Shown here: piece after piece, positions 1 to 9,519 of the stretch
How the letters are laid out: every line of letters begins with the position of its first letter
Position numbering within the stretch: position 1 is the stretch's first letter
From: Sphingobacteriales bacterium
Lineage (GTDB): Bacteria; Bacteroidota; Bacteroidia; Chitinophagales; UBA2359
Assembly (NCBI GenBank): GCA_016700115.1
Contig: CP064999.1
Span: 5,265,501-5,329,500, forward strand
Direction: 5' to 3'
Length of the DNA stretch: 64,000 nt
The notes under the pieces: generated by a model
Database searches by the model: none
What the model saw: the letters and a program-made list of their open reading frames with translations, nothing else
What the model was told of the DNA's origin: nothing
Made by a program: the position numbers and the translations under genes

Positions 1-78
1 CTAAAAAGTGAAACAGTCCAGCGTGTTTTATTTGCCCTAAGTGTAAAGTTAACCCCGATAACTGCGACAAACCAATAA
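1..78 (+). CDS. Possible 3' end of an upstream gene (partial)
   Basis: One forward frame is open from the window edge to a TAA at 76-78, giving 25 codons; the other two forward frames stop within the first ten bases. It ends 19 bases before the TolC-like gene on the same strand, so it could be the tail of an upstream operon partner such as an efflux subunit. That identity is a guess. The tail is too short to assign to a family and could be chance. Confidence 0.25.
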   Translation, partial: LKSETVQRVLFALSVKLTPITATNQ

Positions 79-97
79 AAAGCAATCGCAATAAAAT

Positions 98-1537
98 ATG
101 AGAACCGGATTTATCTTATTACTGCTGCTCTTATCTGCTTTTTGCAAAACAGAGCTGCAAGCACAAAATAATCCTCAGACCGAGGTGTGGACATTTGAAC
201 AATGTACGGATTATGCACAACAACATAATGTGCAGGCGATGCAACTGCAACTGCAAACAGAATCGGCCGAAATCAATCTTCAGCAAAGTAAATACAACCG
301 TTTGCCAAATGCCAATGCCAATTTTTCGCATGGGTTAAACTATGGGCGAAGTATTGACCCTTTTACCAACACTTTTAATACTGAAGCCATTCAAGCCTCT
401 CAAATTCAAGTGGGAAGTAACGTAGTTTTATTTAATGGCTTGCGCCAGAAAAACACGATTGAACAGAGAAAACTTGAACTTGAAGCAGCAAACTGGGATT
501 TAAAAGACCTGCATAACAACCTTGAACTGAATGTTTTATCGGCTTATTTGCAAATACTGCTTGCTCAGGAACAATTTCGAATATTGGAACAACAGGCCGA
601 GGTAACCCAACGACAATACAAACAAACTGAAAGTTTTGTGAAAGCAGGAGCGCTGCCCGCCGGCAATCTGTTAGATATAGAAGCACAGATTGCCAACGAC
701 CGGCTAAATACGGTCAATGCCCGTAATGCCATTGCCACTGCTTATCTCGGACTGTCACAAATCCTCAATTATTACCAACCTTTTGAAGTGAAAAAGCCAA
801 ATATTGCAGCTTTGGCTTTGACTGCGATCGAACAAATATCGGCCGAACAGGTCTATGAAGCGGCGTTAAGCTCTCAACCTCAACTTCAAAGTGCGCTGCT
901 TCGAACGCGGGTTGCCGAGCAAACTCTGAAAGTGGCAGAAGGTGGTAAGTATCCCACCGTAACCTTATCGGCAAATTTGAGTTCTCTGTATTCAAGCCGT
1001 GCAGAGGAGTTGATTATTGGCAGTTCTTTTGATACCCTCCTGACCAATTATTTTACGCTGACCGGAACTCCCATTGTCAGCCTTACTCCTGAATACACGT
1101 TAAAGAAAACCAACTACCCCAAGCAACTTTGGAACAATTTGGGTGGTTTTGTCGGCATCAATGTTTCAGTGCCTATTTTTAATCAATATCAGGTTAAAAA
1201 CTCCATAAAACTTTCGCGGATTGGCGTATCTAATGCAAGACTCAATCAGGAAAATGCCAGAAACACCCTGAGACAACAAATTGAGCAGGCTTATCTCAAC
1301 GGCCGCTCGGCAGCTTTGCGCTATGAGGCCTCGCAAACCAACGTTGCAGCATTGGAACAATCGGTCAATCAAACTGAAAAGCGCATGAATGCAGGAACTG
1401 CTACTTCGCTGGAATATCTGAATATAAAAAACAACCTTACCGTTGCCCAACTAAATCTGGAATCGGCGAAATATGAATATTATTTCAGACTAAAAATTCT
1501 CGACTTTTATCAAGGCAAACCGGTTGTTTTGGAATAA
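98..1537 (+). CDS. TolC-family outer membrane efflux protein
   Basis: 479-residue outer membrane factor, the family that forms the periplasm-spanning exit duct for RND or ABC exporters. It starts with a signal peptide (residues 1 to about 22) followed by two long helical, Gln/Asn-rich repeats typical of the family. The first has the usual early tyrosine and asparagine-rich segment (FSHGLNYGRSIDP), and a second aromatic-rich region lies near residues 290-350. The C-terminal half contains NGRSAALRYEASQTN and NAGTATSLEYLN, a common ending of the second repeat. Length is normal. The ATG at 98 starts directly on the signal peptide. The inner-membrane partners are not visible and may lie left of the window. 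The substrate cannot be predicted. Confidence 0.9.
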   Translation: MRTGFILLLLLLSAFCKTELQAQNNPQTEVWTFEQCTDYAQQHNVQAMQLQLQTESAEINLQQSKYNRLPNANANFSHGLNYGRSIDPFTNTFNTEAIQASQIQVGSNVVLFNGLRQKNTIEQRKLELEAANWDLKDLHNNLELNVLSAYLQILLAQEQFRILEQQAEVTQRQYKQTESFVKAGALPAGNLLDIEAQIANDRLNTVNARNAIATAYLGLSQILNYYQPFEVKKPNIAALALTAIEQISAEQVYEAALSSQPQLQSALLRTRVAEQTLKVAEGGKYPTVTLSANLSSLYSSRAEELIIGSSFDTLLTNYFTLTGTPIVSLTPEYTLKKTNYPKQLWNNLGGFVGINVSVPIFNQYQVKNSIKLSRIGVSNARLNQENARNTLRQQIEQAYLNGRSAALRYEASQTNVAALEQSVNQTEKRMNAGTATSLEYLNIKNNLTVAQLNLESAKYEYYFRLKILDFYQGKPVVLE

Positions 1538-1683
1538 TTATACCACTTCAATATCTAAAAAAACCCACCCCTAACCCCTCCAAGGAAGGGAATTTAAAGA
1601 AGTATGTCAGTAATTGATGGTTTAAAATTAAATCATAGTTGGTATTAGAGTGCTCATTTAAGCGCACAAAAAGAGTGGAAAAT

Positions 1684-1743
1684 AAAAAAACACCTGACAG
1701 ATATAGTGCAAAATTGCAACCAATTCTGTCAGGTGTTTTTTAT
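1684..1743. terminator. Bidirectional intrinsic terminator between convergent genes
   Basis: A near-perfect inverted repeat pairs 1684-1700 (A-run, then CACCTGACAG) with 1727-1743 (CTGTCAGGTG, then T-run). The A-run on one side and T-run on the other let it act in both directions. It lies between the convergent TolC-like and porV genes. Confidence 0.85.
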
Positions 1744-1781
1744 GAATAAGTAGTATTAAACAACCCTAAACTTTAGAATAT

Positions 1782-2972
1782 TTATTCTGTTTCCAGTTCT
1801 TTGTCTTTTCCATTAAAGTCGAAGGTCAAAGAAAAACGGAGCGTGTTGTCCAAAGGATTGCGCTGACCGCTGACCGGAATTAAATAAGAGAAATTAAAAC
1901 CAAATACGCTATATCTCAAGCCAAGTCCAACCGTTAAAAATTTGCGGTTGCCTTTGTATCTATGTTCATTAAAATGTCCAACCCTTACTGCAAATTGCTC
2001 GTTATACCAATATTCTGCACCAATAGAATACATTAGCTCCTGAAATTCTTCTTTTGCACCTCCGGGAGCGTCTCCAAAAGAACCGAACATACCACTAAGC
2101 AATGGTTTTTCGCGAGTATCAGGCACTAAGTTGTTGTTGGTGTCTAAGGTATCAGGGGTAGGAACCATTAACTTGTTGATATCGGCAGTAACCATGATGG
2201 TGTTATGGTCATCTAATCGCATTTTTAATCCGGCACCGATACCCATGTTAATAGGTATGAAATCCCGGGTATCATCGTTCAGATAAGAAACTTTGTTTCC
2301 GATATTTGAAAAAGCGGCACCCAAAGAAAGGGTACTTCCGCCCGGTGCAAAATTGACAGGCGTTTTGTAGTAAAATCCTATGTCGGCTGCAACAGCCTGA
2401 GCCGCTTTAACAATATTTCCACTACCGACTTCCTGACCTCTTGCAAGGTCTGATCTGACATATTTAAGGGTAATTCCGGTAGAAAATTTTTCAGAAAGTC
2501 TTCGCGAATATCCAAGGTCGAAAGCAAATTCGTTGGGATTGTACTGACCTGCGTCATTGCCTGTAATATCGGTAAAATTTATATTGCCAAGTGAAAAATA
2601 GCGCATAGAAAAACCCAATGCCTGAAGGTCATCTATTTTGTAATATCCGGTCAGGTATGCAATAAATATATCGTCCACCAACTGTCGAAGCCATGGAGTA
2701 TAGGTCAGGCTAACTCCTACCATATTTGGTGCAAATGCCAGTTTAGATACATTATGATAGAGCGAAGCGGCATCTGCATCCGTAGCAATACCCACATCAC
2801 CCATTCCTCCGGCTCTTCCGTCGGGGTTAATGCGCAAAAAAGGAATGGAAGTGAAAACCGTATTTACTCTTCCGTCCAATTGTCCGGGAGTGGTTACTTG
2901 TGCATAAGCCGATTGTGCTAACCCTGTAATCAGGACAAACATTAAGACTACTAAGCAAATCAAATTTCTCAT
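1782..2972 (-). CDS. porV: PorV-type outer membrane protein of the type IX secretion system
   Basis: Predicted 396-residue beta-barrel of the PorV/LptO family, the T9SS shuttle that carries substrates from the translocon to the attachment complex. After a signal peptide (MRNLICLVVLMF... ending AYAQ) the mature N-terminus has FLRINPDGRAGGMGDVG and DADAASLYHNVSKLAF, hallmarks of PorV. Further on come TPWLRQLVDDIF, the barrel strands and a C-terminal aromatic strand. I chose the ATG at 2972; the frame is open for 38 more upstream codons, but only this start gives a clean signal peptide. The gene is monocistronic and convergent with the TolC-like gene. A T9SS-type sorting domain on the protease at 58393-60075 fits an active T9SS. 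Confidence 0.9.
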   Translation of the reverse strand: MRNLICLVVLMFVLITGLAQSAYAQVTTPGQLDGRVNTVFTSIPFLRINPDGRAGGMGDVGIATDADAASLYHNVSKLAFAPNMVGVSLTYTPWLRQLVDDIFIAYLTGYYKIDDLQALGFSMRYFSLGNINFTDITGNDAGQYNPNEFAFDLGYSRRLSEKFSTGITLKYVRSDLARGQEVGSGNIVKAAQAVAADIGFYYKTPVNFAPGGSTLSLGAAFSNIGNKVSYLNDDTRDFIPINMGIGAGLKMRLDDHNTIMVTADINKLMVPTPDTLDTNNNLVPDTREKPLLSGMFGSFGDAPGGAKEEFQELMYSIGAEYWYNEQFAVRVGHFNEHRYKGNRKFLTVGLGLRYSVFGFNFSYLIPVSGQRNPLDNTLRFSLTFDFNGKDKELETE

Positions 2973-3421
2973 ATAAATAATACTATTACGAGTTTGGTAA
3001 AAAAATAAACAACGTGTAATACTTTTTACATAGGCATTTAAAACAAGTACGTTGTTGGGATATTTTGTTTGAAGTTCAGTTAACAACTTGAGGTTAGTCG
3101 TTGAATGAAAGATTATTTTTAATAAATAGCAGTTCTAACACTATTTGTTTGTTATAGCGGACAAAGGTAAACATAAAATTGTATAATGGTGTGCAGGAAA
3201 GGCGGGGTAAAAGCAATATTTTCGGTCATTACGGCAATCAGACCGATTTGGGTGTTAAAGGGTTGCATCCTTTTCCCAATCACCGTGAGTTGGTTTATCT
3301 TGCTTTTTGTTCCTCTTCGGTGAAAAAACAAATCCGGTTACTTTTTTTTAAAAAAATGTGTGACCTTATTTTAGATGTTCGTCCTAAGTGCCGAGTTGAG
3401 TGTAGTGATTTGAAATGATTA

Positions 3422-3453
3422 GGGCATCGCAAACAATTGCGATGCCCTTTTTT
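3422..3453 (+). terminator. Intrinsic terminator (+ strand)
   Basis: An 11-bp perfect stem (GGGCATCGCAA at 3422-3432 with TTGCGATGCCC at 3437-3447), a 4-base loop and six T's. It points along the + strand, although no convincing + strand gene precedes it. See the finding on 3087-3453. Confidence 0.8.
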
Positions 3454-3504
3454 GTTGACTTTATTCGTTGTTTGACAGGAAAGCGTTTTTTAAAAAAAAG
3501 ACTG

Positions 3505-5385
3505 TTATGGACGGATTGGGCTAAGACCAATAGTTCCGATATTTGGCCTTGTCAGATTAAAATCTGACAATGAAACTGTTCCGCTCAAGTTACAATCTGC
3601 ATTCCGGTAAGGATTTAAACCGAGCAATTGGGTGAGGTACGTATTTAAGTCGGAATAAGAAATAATGCCGTCTGCATTCAAATCACCGGCCCGAAGAGCA
3701 TAAACACCCGGCCCCACATTTGCCATTTGAGTAGTCGCAGCCTGAGCTATAGTTGAATTGGTAAAATTGACTGCTATAGCGTTTGGCAATTGAACAGCAT
3801 TGGCAGTGATGACACCTAAATGGTTTCGGTGTTTTATGGATACATGATAGTTGGTTCCTGCAGTTAGTGCATAAAAGTTCACTCCATTTGAAGTTCCGTT
3901 AACATCCACTACATTGCCATTGCTCAGTAAAAAGGCAGCTTTTCGTTCGATGATAAATGTTTTATCAACTGCATCTCTGACTTCCACCAATACCCAATCA
4001 ACCGTATTGGCAGGAAGTGCATTGTAATTTTGCACGCTCTCTGTGCCAAAATAATTCCAGGGCGGGTTGTTAAAAGGTTGAGACAGTGGGATTTGTTGAT
4101 TGGTACTTAAATTGGTAGTCATGCTCCCACCTGAATAAGCTCCTTCTAAAAATGCAGTTGCCCTAACTGTAACCGGAGTATTATCATTAACAGTTACTGA
4201 AAGGCTGTAATTGCTTTTGCTGATAGCACCGGAGACTAAAATCCAATAGGTGCCGGCAGGCAGGCAGGTCGTAAATGGTGTATTCAGTGAATTGTTGTTT
4301 GTTGTATTGAGACAACCGGATGCAAGTGAAGTCGCACTTTCTACTAAAATGCCGGGGCCGGTCGCAATAACAGCGCCTTGATCATCCGTAATTTCAACAT
4401 CCGGACAGGTTAAATCGCTTAAGATACTGACATTTACATTGCCTGTTCCGGCCCAGGTCAGTAAACGGGTTTCAATCTGGTTGCAAGTGTATGGCAAAGT
4501 AACCTGATAATAGGCAGTTGTACCGGGATAAGTTCCGGGAGTTCCGCCGCACGGCAGATTCTCAAAAGTATAATAACCGCTATTTTGTGCTGATTCGCAA
4601 AGGCAACCGCTTACATTTTGTGTTTGAGACGTTCCGGTATTTGGAAAAGTTAAGGAGTTAGGGTCGCCACACATGAAGCCGGGTTTATAGGTAGAGATTT
4701 CAAAACAAATAATACCCGGAACATTATTAAAGGTTTCTAACTGCATCCAATACTGTGCCCCTGTTACTGTGGCAGCAGTAGCACCTAAGTCTGCATTCAT
4801 TATTAAGTCTTCAATTTGGTCGTTTGTCGGAACGCTGCCTGCAGTAAGCACGACCTGTCCGCCGTAATCAGGGTCTGTATAATCTGAACAAGTCAGACTT
4901 TCACCCAAATAACCATCGCTACAGTTAATAGACAATGCAACTGGAATAAAACCAAAAAAAACGGTGCCTTGAACATCAACATGTAAGGCCAAAGTAGGAT
5001 TGTTGTTTGGAAAGCCCGGATAGTTTTTCCATGCCATCACCAAAGAACCATCATAGTTGGGGATATTGGTATATGGGTTGGAAAAAGTCAGCCAGATATC
5101 ATCTGTCAAGACTCCTGAACCACAAGGAGGAACGGGTGTTCCTCCTGTTGCAGGAGTCATATCAATACATACCTGACGGCATTGATTGACAGCCGAAGAC
5201 AAATTATAAGCAGAAGTACATACATCGGGAGTTGTGGCAACAACCTGACTATAAGTACCACATTGTGCAGGGGATTTGACCGGTAAAATTAACCATGTAA
5301 TTACTAAAGTCGCTGCCCAAATCTTAAGGAAAGTTAAACTGTTTTTTCTGTGATTTTTAAAATTGAGTTTGTAGTGATTGTTCAT
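3505..5385 (-). CDS. Secreted protein with C-terminal dockerin-like repeats
   Basis: About 626 residues. A basic N-terminus and one hydrophobic segment ending near SPAQC suggest export. The body is a cysteine-rich region of the kind found in Bacteroidota extracellular proteins, with paired cysteines throughout and a beta-sandwich-like part ending in ILVSGAISKSNYSLSVTV. The last 70 residues hold two dockerin-like calcium loops, DLNADGIISYSDL and DCNLSGTVSLSDF. No recognisable T9SS C-terminal domain follows. The start is taken at 5385 because the seven codons upstream add nothing to the signal sequence; 5403 is possible. Function is unknown, probably surface-exposed or secreted. Gene-poor flanks of 85-120 bp suggest it is monocistronic. 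Confidence 0.75.
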   Translation of the reverse strand: MNNHYKLNFKNHRKNSLTFLKIWAATLVITWLILPVKSPAQCGTYSQVVATTPDVCTSAYNLSSAVNQCRQVCIDMTPATGGTPVPPCGSGVLTDDIWLTFSNPYTNIPNYDGSLVMAWKNYPGFPNNNPTLALHVDVQGTVFFGFIPVALSINCSDGYLGESLTCSDYTDPDYGGQVVLTAGSVPTNDQIEDLIMNADLGATAATVTGAQYWMQLETFNNVPGIICFEISTYKPGFMCGDPNSLTFPNTGTSQTQNVSGCLCESAQNSGYYTFENLPCGGTPGTYPGTTAYYQVTLPYTCNQIETRLLTWAGTGNVNVSILSDLTCPDVEITDDQGAVIATGPGILVESATSLASGCLNTTNNNSLNTPFTTCLPAGTYWILVSGAISKSNYSLSVTVNDNTPVTVRATAFLEGAYSGGSMTTNLSTNQQIPLSQPFNNPPWNYFGTESVQNYNALPANTVDWVLVEVRDAVDKTFIIERKAAFLLSNGNVVDVNGTSNGVNFYALTAGTNYHVSIKHRNHLGVITANAVQLPNAIAVNFTNSTIAQAATTQMANVGPGVYALRAGDLNADGIISYSDLNTYLTQLLGLNPYRNADCNLSGTVSLSDFNLTRPNIGTIGLSPIRP

Positions 5386-5517
5386 TGGTTTTTTTTGGCG
5401 CAAGTTACGAACTTAACCATCAAATAACATAGATAAAAACCTAAATCAAAGCAACATTATCGTAAAAACAGACACTCCTTGCTATCTCTGTTCTAAAAAT
5501 CTAAATAAACAGAAATG

Positions 5518-6495
5518 TCATTCTGTTTTAACCTGTTTCAAATCGCCGTTTGGAGTAATCAGCCAGGTTTCTTTTACAGGGGGGCGTTTAAGTTGGTATT
5601 TTACTTTCAGACTATAGGTATATTGAACGACAGGCTCGACAATTACAGGATTAATGACAATCTGAAAATCACGGTTTGGCAATGGTTTGTAATACATAGA
5701 GACCGGCTTTTGTGCCTGTACCACACCTGATTTTTTCTTAATCGCATCAAAAGAATTGCTGCTGAATGCCTGATATGAGCTGTATTGATCGGCAGGAAAA
5801 AATGCCCCTGTATTTTCAGCAAGAATATGATATTCACCTTCTAAAGCAATTCCCAATTTTTTAAAATCAGAAATCCGCTCATTGACTAAACTGATAGAAG
5901 CTTCCCGGAGTGTTTTATAGGCCAAATCAGGGTTTTCCACCACATAATCTACTTTAACCAAATCATAGGTTTCGTACTTTGCCGCTATAGTGATGATTTT
6001 GTCTAATAACCCACTATCTGTATATTTTATGTGCAGGTTCTTTTGCATTTCAAACCCTTTGGGAACTTCGTTATAAGTTTTACTGAACAATTTTTTCTCA
6101 ACTTCAATTTCATATACCGGCACCAAAGAAAGCATGTCCACAAATATATCTTGTTCGGGTATGCCCAAGTTCTTCACCCCTTTGGCAATATTTTCGAGCC
6201 GCGTGTTTAGCAGTTCATCGGCAGCCGCTGCGGTTTCACCCAATTGAGAAAGATTAAAAATGGCAATATAGGCATCAGCCTTCAGATTCATTAACGCATT
6301 GGTTTCTATCAGTATGGTGTTGTCATTCACAAACGAAGCTTCCGAAAACTGGTTTGCCCGGTCATATCCCGAGCGATTATTCCAGTATGATTGCTGTTGT
6401 GCATAATTTGCATTTCCGGATACTTGTGCAAAGACAGTAGATGCAACACACAAGTCTGCTATCAACAAAGCAAAAATGATAAAACTCCGTTTCAT
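5518..6495 (-). CDS. SIMPL-domain (DUF541-like) periplasmic protein
   Basis: 325 residues with a signal peptide (residues 1-23, ending VFAQ). The body matches the SIMPL/DUF541 layout: an N-terminal strand-helix unit about residues 55-110 that includes LRTRLEN-like spacing (ELLNTRLENIAKGVKNLGI), an ISLVNERISDFKKLGI helix near 210, and a C-terminal strand VVQYTYSLKVKYQL. These proteins are periplasmic or envelope-associated with no settled biochemical role. It is separated from the TPR lipoprotein gene by about 130 bp on the same strand and could be co-transcribed. Identification rests on overall pattern rather than a catalytic motif. Confidence 0.65.
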   Translation of the reverse strand: MKRSFIIFALLIADLCVASTVFAQVSGNANYAQQQSYWNNRSGYDRANQFSEASFVNDNTILIETNALMNLKADAYIAIFNLSQLGETAAAADELLNTRLENIAKGVKNLGIPEQDIFVDMLSLVPVYEIEVEKKLFSKTYNEVPKGFEMQKNLHIKYTDSGLLDKIITIAAKYETYDLVKVDYVVENPDLAYKTLREASISLVNERISDFKKLGIALEGEYHILAENTGAFFPADQYSSYQAFSSNSFDAIKKKSGVVQAQKPVSMYYKPLPNRDFQIVINPVIVEPVVQYTYSLKVKYQLKRPPVKETWLITPNGDLKQVKTE

Positions 6496-6626
6496 GTTAG
6501 TTCATATTTTAGTGATGAATAAAACGATGAAACGAAATTACGAAAACCCTATAAATGTAATATGCTTTCTCAAACAATTATAGACGAAACTCTACAAAAG
6601 CATTAAATGAAAATAGAAGAACAGGG

Positions 6627-7184
6627 TTATTTTTTTGCAGTAGAATCTGCCGGAGTATTTGGATTATTTTTAGAAGTAAAGGCTTTAATGATATCATCCG
6701 GACTTTTACCCAAATTAGCCAGAGAAAACTGAACATCATCGGCCAATTCATGTTCGGGGTAGGTTGATAAAAAAAGTTCGTATGCCGCTTTAGCTTTATC
6801 GAGTTCTTTTAAATCATTTTCGTAAGTAAAAGCGGTTAAGAACAAACTATGGGGGGCTTTTTCAAAATTTTTGTATTTCGTCTGTATTTCATCATAAATA
6901 GCAATTGCCTTGTCATATTCCCGGATAGAACGGTGCATCTCCGCAGATTTAAACAAATACATCGGAGTTTTGTCGTCATTGGGAAGTGCAGTTGCATAAG
7001 CTTCGTAGGCTTCAATCGCTGTTTTGGCGAGACTGGGGTCTAAGATTTTTGAACTGTTTTTGGCAAAAGCATTTTCGGCTTCGGTTACTTTTTTAGATAA
7101 ATCTGCAGCACTGCCACTTCCACCTGAACTACAGGCAGAAAAAAGTAAACCAACTATTGCGGTTAAAAATAAAAGCTTTTTCAT
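6627..7184 (-). CDS. Tetratricopeptide-repeat lipoprotein
   Basis: 185-residue lipoprotein. The lipobox is LLFSAC with the lipidated Cys near residue 18, followed by a Ser/Gly linker typical of Bacteroidota lipoproteins. Residues about 60-155 form TPR-like helical pairs (AIEAYEAYATALPNDD, EYDKAIAIYDEIQTKYKNF, LDKAKAAYELFLSTYP). The pattern resembles BamD/YbgF-like envelope TPR proteins but is shorter than BamD. The C-terminal tail is Asn/Pro/Lys-rich and probably disordered. It is likely a periplasmic or outer-membrane-anchored scaffold; the partner is unknown. Confidence 0.8.
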   Translation of the reverse strand: MKKLLFLTAIVGLLFSACSSGGSGSAADLSKKVTEAENAFAKNSSKILDPSLAKTAIEAYEAYATALPNDDKTPMYLFKSAEMHRSIREYDKAIAIYDEIQTKYKNFEKAPHSLFLTAFTYENDLKELDKAKAAYELFLSTYPEHELADDVQFSLANLGKSPDDIIKAFTSKNNPNTPADSTAKK

Positions 7185-7419
7185 AAATTGAAAGTTTTCG
7201 AAAGAAAGTATTGAATTTTCGCAAAATTACAACTCTTTGTTGCAAATATCGGATTAAAGGGTAAATTTTATAGATTGTGGCAAAACACCCCTCCTGTCTG
7301 ATGCGTTTGTCAAACAAATGGGTTAATGCAAAAAAGAGGCTTAAATATTCAAAATTTATTATTGGCTTTATTCAGAACAAGCTTAAAATTTAAAAGATAC
7401 TTAACCACAATAGCGATCT

Positions 7420-8811
7420 ATGCAAAATGAAGTTCTTCATAAATTGTTTCAACTTCCTTTTATTCCGGTTTTCTTAACCTTTTGTATGCTTTGGAGTTCT
7501 TGTTCTTCTTTGTATTACAAAGGCTTTGCAACCTATCAACATGTTACCGTAGAAAGAGAAGACCCTGCCAAGTCCAAACCGGTTTCAAGACCAAATCCTT
7601 GTAATGATTATAAAAACTATATCCCCGATACATTGCATCCCGAATATACTCCCATGCGGTATATTCGGTTAAATGCACATTTTATCAACAGTAAAGACAG
7701 CACTCAAAATCTTAAGAAGGAAGAAGCCACTCGGTTTATTGAAGAGTTAATCAGGCATACTAACTATGTGTTGTCAAACAACCGGCAAATGTTTTTGCCA
7801 ATTGGAAACAACACTCCTGTACTTCCAACCCAATACAGGTTTGTGCTGGAAGGAAACCCCGATGATCCTTCAGATAACGGGGTTTATTTTCATTATAATG
7901 ACTCCTTATTTATCTGTAATAAAAAAGAAAGAAAATCAGGAAGCCCTTACAGCTTGTTTTATGGGCAGCAATATCACCGCTATGGCATCCGCAAAGGGGA
8001 AGTCATCAACGTATTTTTTTTAGAGCATCCGCCGGACAGTCTTGGGTCATCAACCTATAAATTTACTTCCAATGGTGTTGGCAAACCGGATTGGGCAAAA
8101 ATGGTCGGCGCAGCACATCATATCCGGGTTTTACACCGCGACCGACCTGATCCGGTCTTATTTACAGCTCAACACTGGGTAGGACTGTTTAATCATGAAT
8201 TAGGTCATTCACTCGGCTTAGCGCATACCTGGAACGCCAATGACGGTTGCGATGATACGCCCATGAACCCCAATCACTGGAATTTCCCGGAAGTGCCCCC
8301 GGAGGAACACGACAAAGTTTCCAACAATGTGATGGACTATAATGCTTTTCAAAACGCCTGGTCGCCCTGCCAAATCGGTAAAATTCAACTCAATACTTCT
8401 ACCTCTTCTACTTTGCAAAGACGTTTGTTAAAGCCGGTATGGTGTTCTTTTAATCCTGAGGAAATAATTCATATTAAATCCGGAGACTCGATTGTTTGGA
8501 AAGGGGCTAAAGATTTTTCAGGAAATATCGAAATACATCCTGACGCAGTATTAACCCTTCATTGTACCGTAAATTTGGCGGAAGGTGCAAAGATAAAAGT
8601 ATATTCGGGTGGAACTTTAGTAGTGGACGGGGGTATAATTACCAATCAATGCGGGCAAAAATGGAAAGGAATTGAAATTGAACATCGGGCTAAAAAAACC
8701 AGTACGATTATTTTGAAAAATAACGCACAGTTGTTGAATATGGAAAATGATTTAAGGGTTGTTCCTGTTCCTGACAAGCGCAAAACCAAAAAAACAATCC
8801 ACCCTGAATGA
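7420..8811 (+). CDS. Lipoprotein zinc metalloprotease with beta-helix-like tail
   Basis: 463 residues. The signal sequence ends in a lipobox-like LWSSC (Cys28). The catalytic signature HELGHSLGLAH places zinc ligands at His259, His263 and His269 with Glu260 as the base, and a Met-turn-like NNVMDYNAF follows about 45 residues later. This is the metzincin arrangement seen in the M43 pappalysin group. From about residue 345 to the end the sequence turns into short repeating strands (GGTLVVDGGIIT, KGIEIEHRAKK), resembling a right-handed parallel beta-helix such as those in pectate-lyase-like folds. The substrate is probably an extracellular protein or peptide. The gene is divergent from the TPR lipoprotein gene and convergent with rsmG. 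Confidence 0.8.
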   Translation: MQNEVLHKLFQLPFIPVFLTFCMLWSSCSSLYYKGFATYQHVTVEREDPAKSKPVSRPNPCNDYKNYIPDTLHPEYTPMRYIRLNAHFINSKDSTQNLKKEEATRFIEELIRHTNYVLSNNRQMFLPIGNNTPVLPTQYRFVLEGNPDDPSDNGVYFHYNDSLFICNKKERKSGSPYSLFYGQQYHRYGIRKGEVINVFFLEHPPDSLGSSTYKFTSNGVGKPDWAKMVGAAHHIRVLHRDRPDPVLFTAQHWVGLFNHELGHSLGLAHTWNANDGCDDTPMNPNHWNFPEVPPEEHDKVSNNVMDYNAFQNAWSPCQIGKIQLNTSTSSTLQRRLLKPVWCSFNPEEIIHIKSGDSIVWKGAKDFSGNIEIHPDAVLTLHCTVNLAEGAKIKVYSGGTLVVDGGIITNQCGQKWKGIEIEHRAKKTSTIILKNNAQLLNMENDLRVVPVPDKRKTKKTIHPE

Positions 8812-8826
8812 GCAAAAATCTTACAA

Positions 8827-9459
8827 TTACATCCTGAGATAAATTACATACTTTTCGTTGAAATAGTCAATGCCATCAAATATTTCTCCGATATAATAAT
8901 GTTGTACTTTCCGGTTCAGTTCTTTAATTTCCTGTGTTAAGTCTCCCCCTTTAAGCACTAACAGACCATTATACAAAGTGTTGTATTGCTCATCGGTATG
9001 TATTACCAGATTTTTGCTCCAGGAATAAAGTTCTTTCAGTTTAGTTACTCCCCTGCTGATGGCAAAATCGTAAACTTTGCCGGCAACCTGTTCGGCGCGC
9101 TTTTGTTCTGTTTTCACATTTTTTAAGTCAAACTCATCAATAGCGGCTTGTACTACTTTGATTTTTTTACCTATCGAGTCGATGAGATAAAACTGAGTTT
9201 GATGAAACATGATGGCTAAAGGAATTCCCGGAAATCCCCCACCCGTTCCGATGTCAATGATATGGGTATAGGGTTTAAACTTTATCACTTTGGCAATAGA
9301 CAAAGAATGTAAAACATGATGCAGGTAGAAATGCTCAAAGTCCTTGCGTGAAATGAGGTTGATTTTGCTGTTCCAATCGCCGTAAAATGCTTCCATTCTG
9401 GCATATTTATCTAATTGTTCCGCACTCAGTTTCGGGAAAAATTTTTGTATCAGTTCCAT
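8827..9459 (-). CDS. rsmG: 16S rRNA (guanine-527 N7)-methyltransferase
   Basis: 210 residues, normal for RsmG, which uses S-adenosylmethionine to make m7G527 in the 530 loop of 16S rRNA. Visible motifs are NLISRKDFEHFYLHHVLHSL (substrate-side helix), the SAM loop IDIGTGGGFPGIPLA, and AISRGVTKLKEL. I start at 9459 (MELIQKFF), where Bacteroidota homologues start, rather than seven codons upstream. The end is 15 bases from the stop of the convergent metalloprotease gene. Confidence 0.92.
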   Translation of the reverse strand: MELIQKFFPKLSAEQLDKYARMEAFYGDWNSKINLISRKDFEHFYLHHVLHSLSIAKVIKFKPYTHIIDIGTGGGFPGIPLAIMFHQTQFYLIDSIGKKIKVVQAAIDEFDLKNVKTEQKRAEQVAGKVYDFAISRGVTKLKELYSWSKNLVIHTDEQYNTLYNGLLVLKGGDLTQEIKELNRKVQHYYIGEIFDGIDYFNEKYVIYLRM

Positions 9460-9519
9460 AGATAGGCTTTCAAATTGCAATGATACTGTTAAATGTCTGT
9501 TAAATTCTATGAACCCAAT

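Noticed and set aside
1559..1600. CCACCCCTAACCCCTCCAAGGAAGGG segment as a mobile repeat
   Set aside because: A similar-looking phrase is common in intergenic DNA of Bacteroidota, but only one copy is seen here, so nothing can be concluded.
3179..3418. 79-codon frame on the + strand before a terminator
   Set aside because: Only a TTG-type start, no family resemblance and overlap with the probable porV promoter region. Kept as a possible RNA or peptide in the findings.
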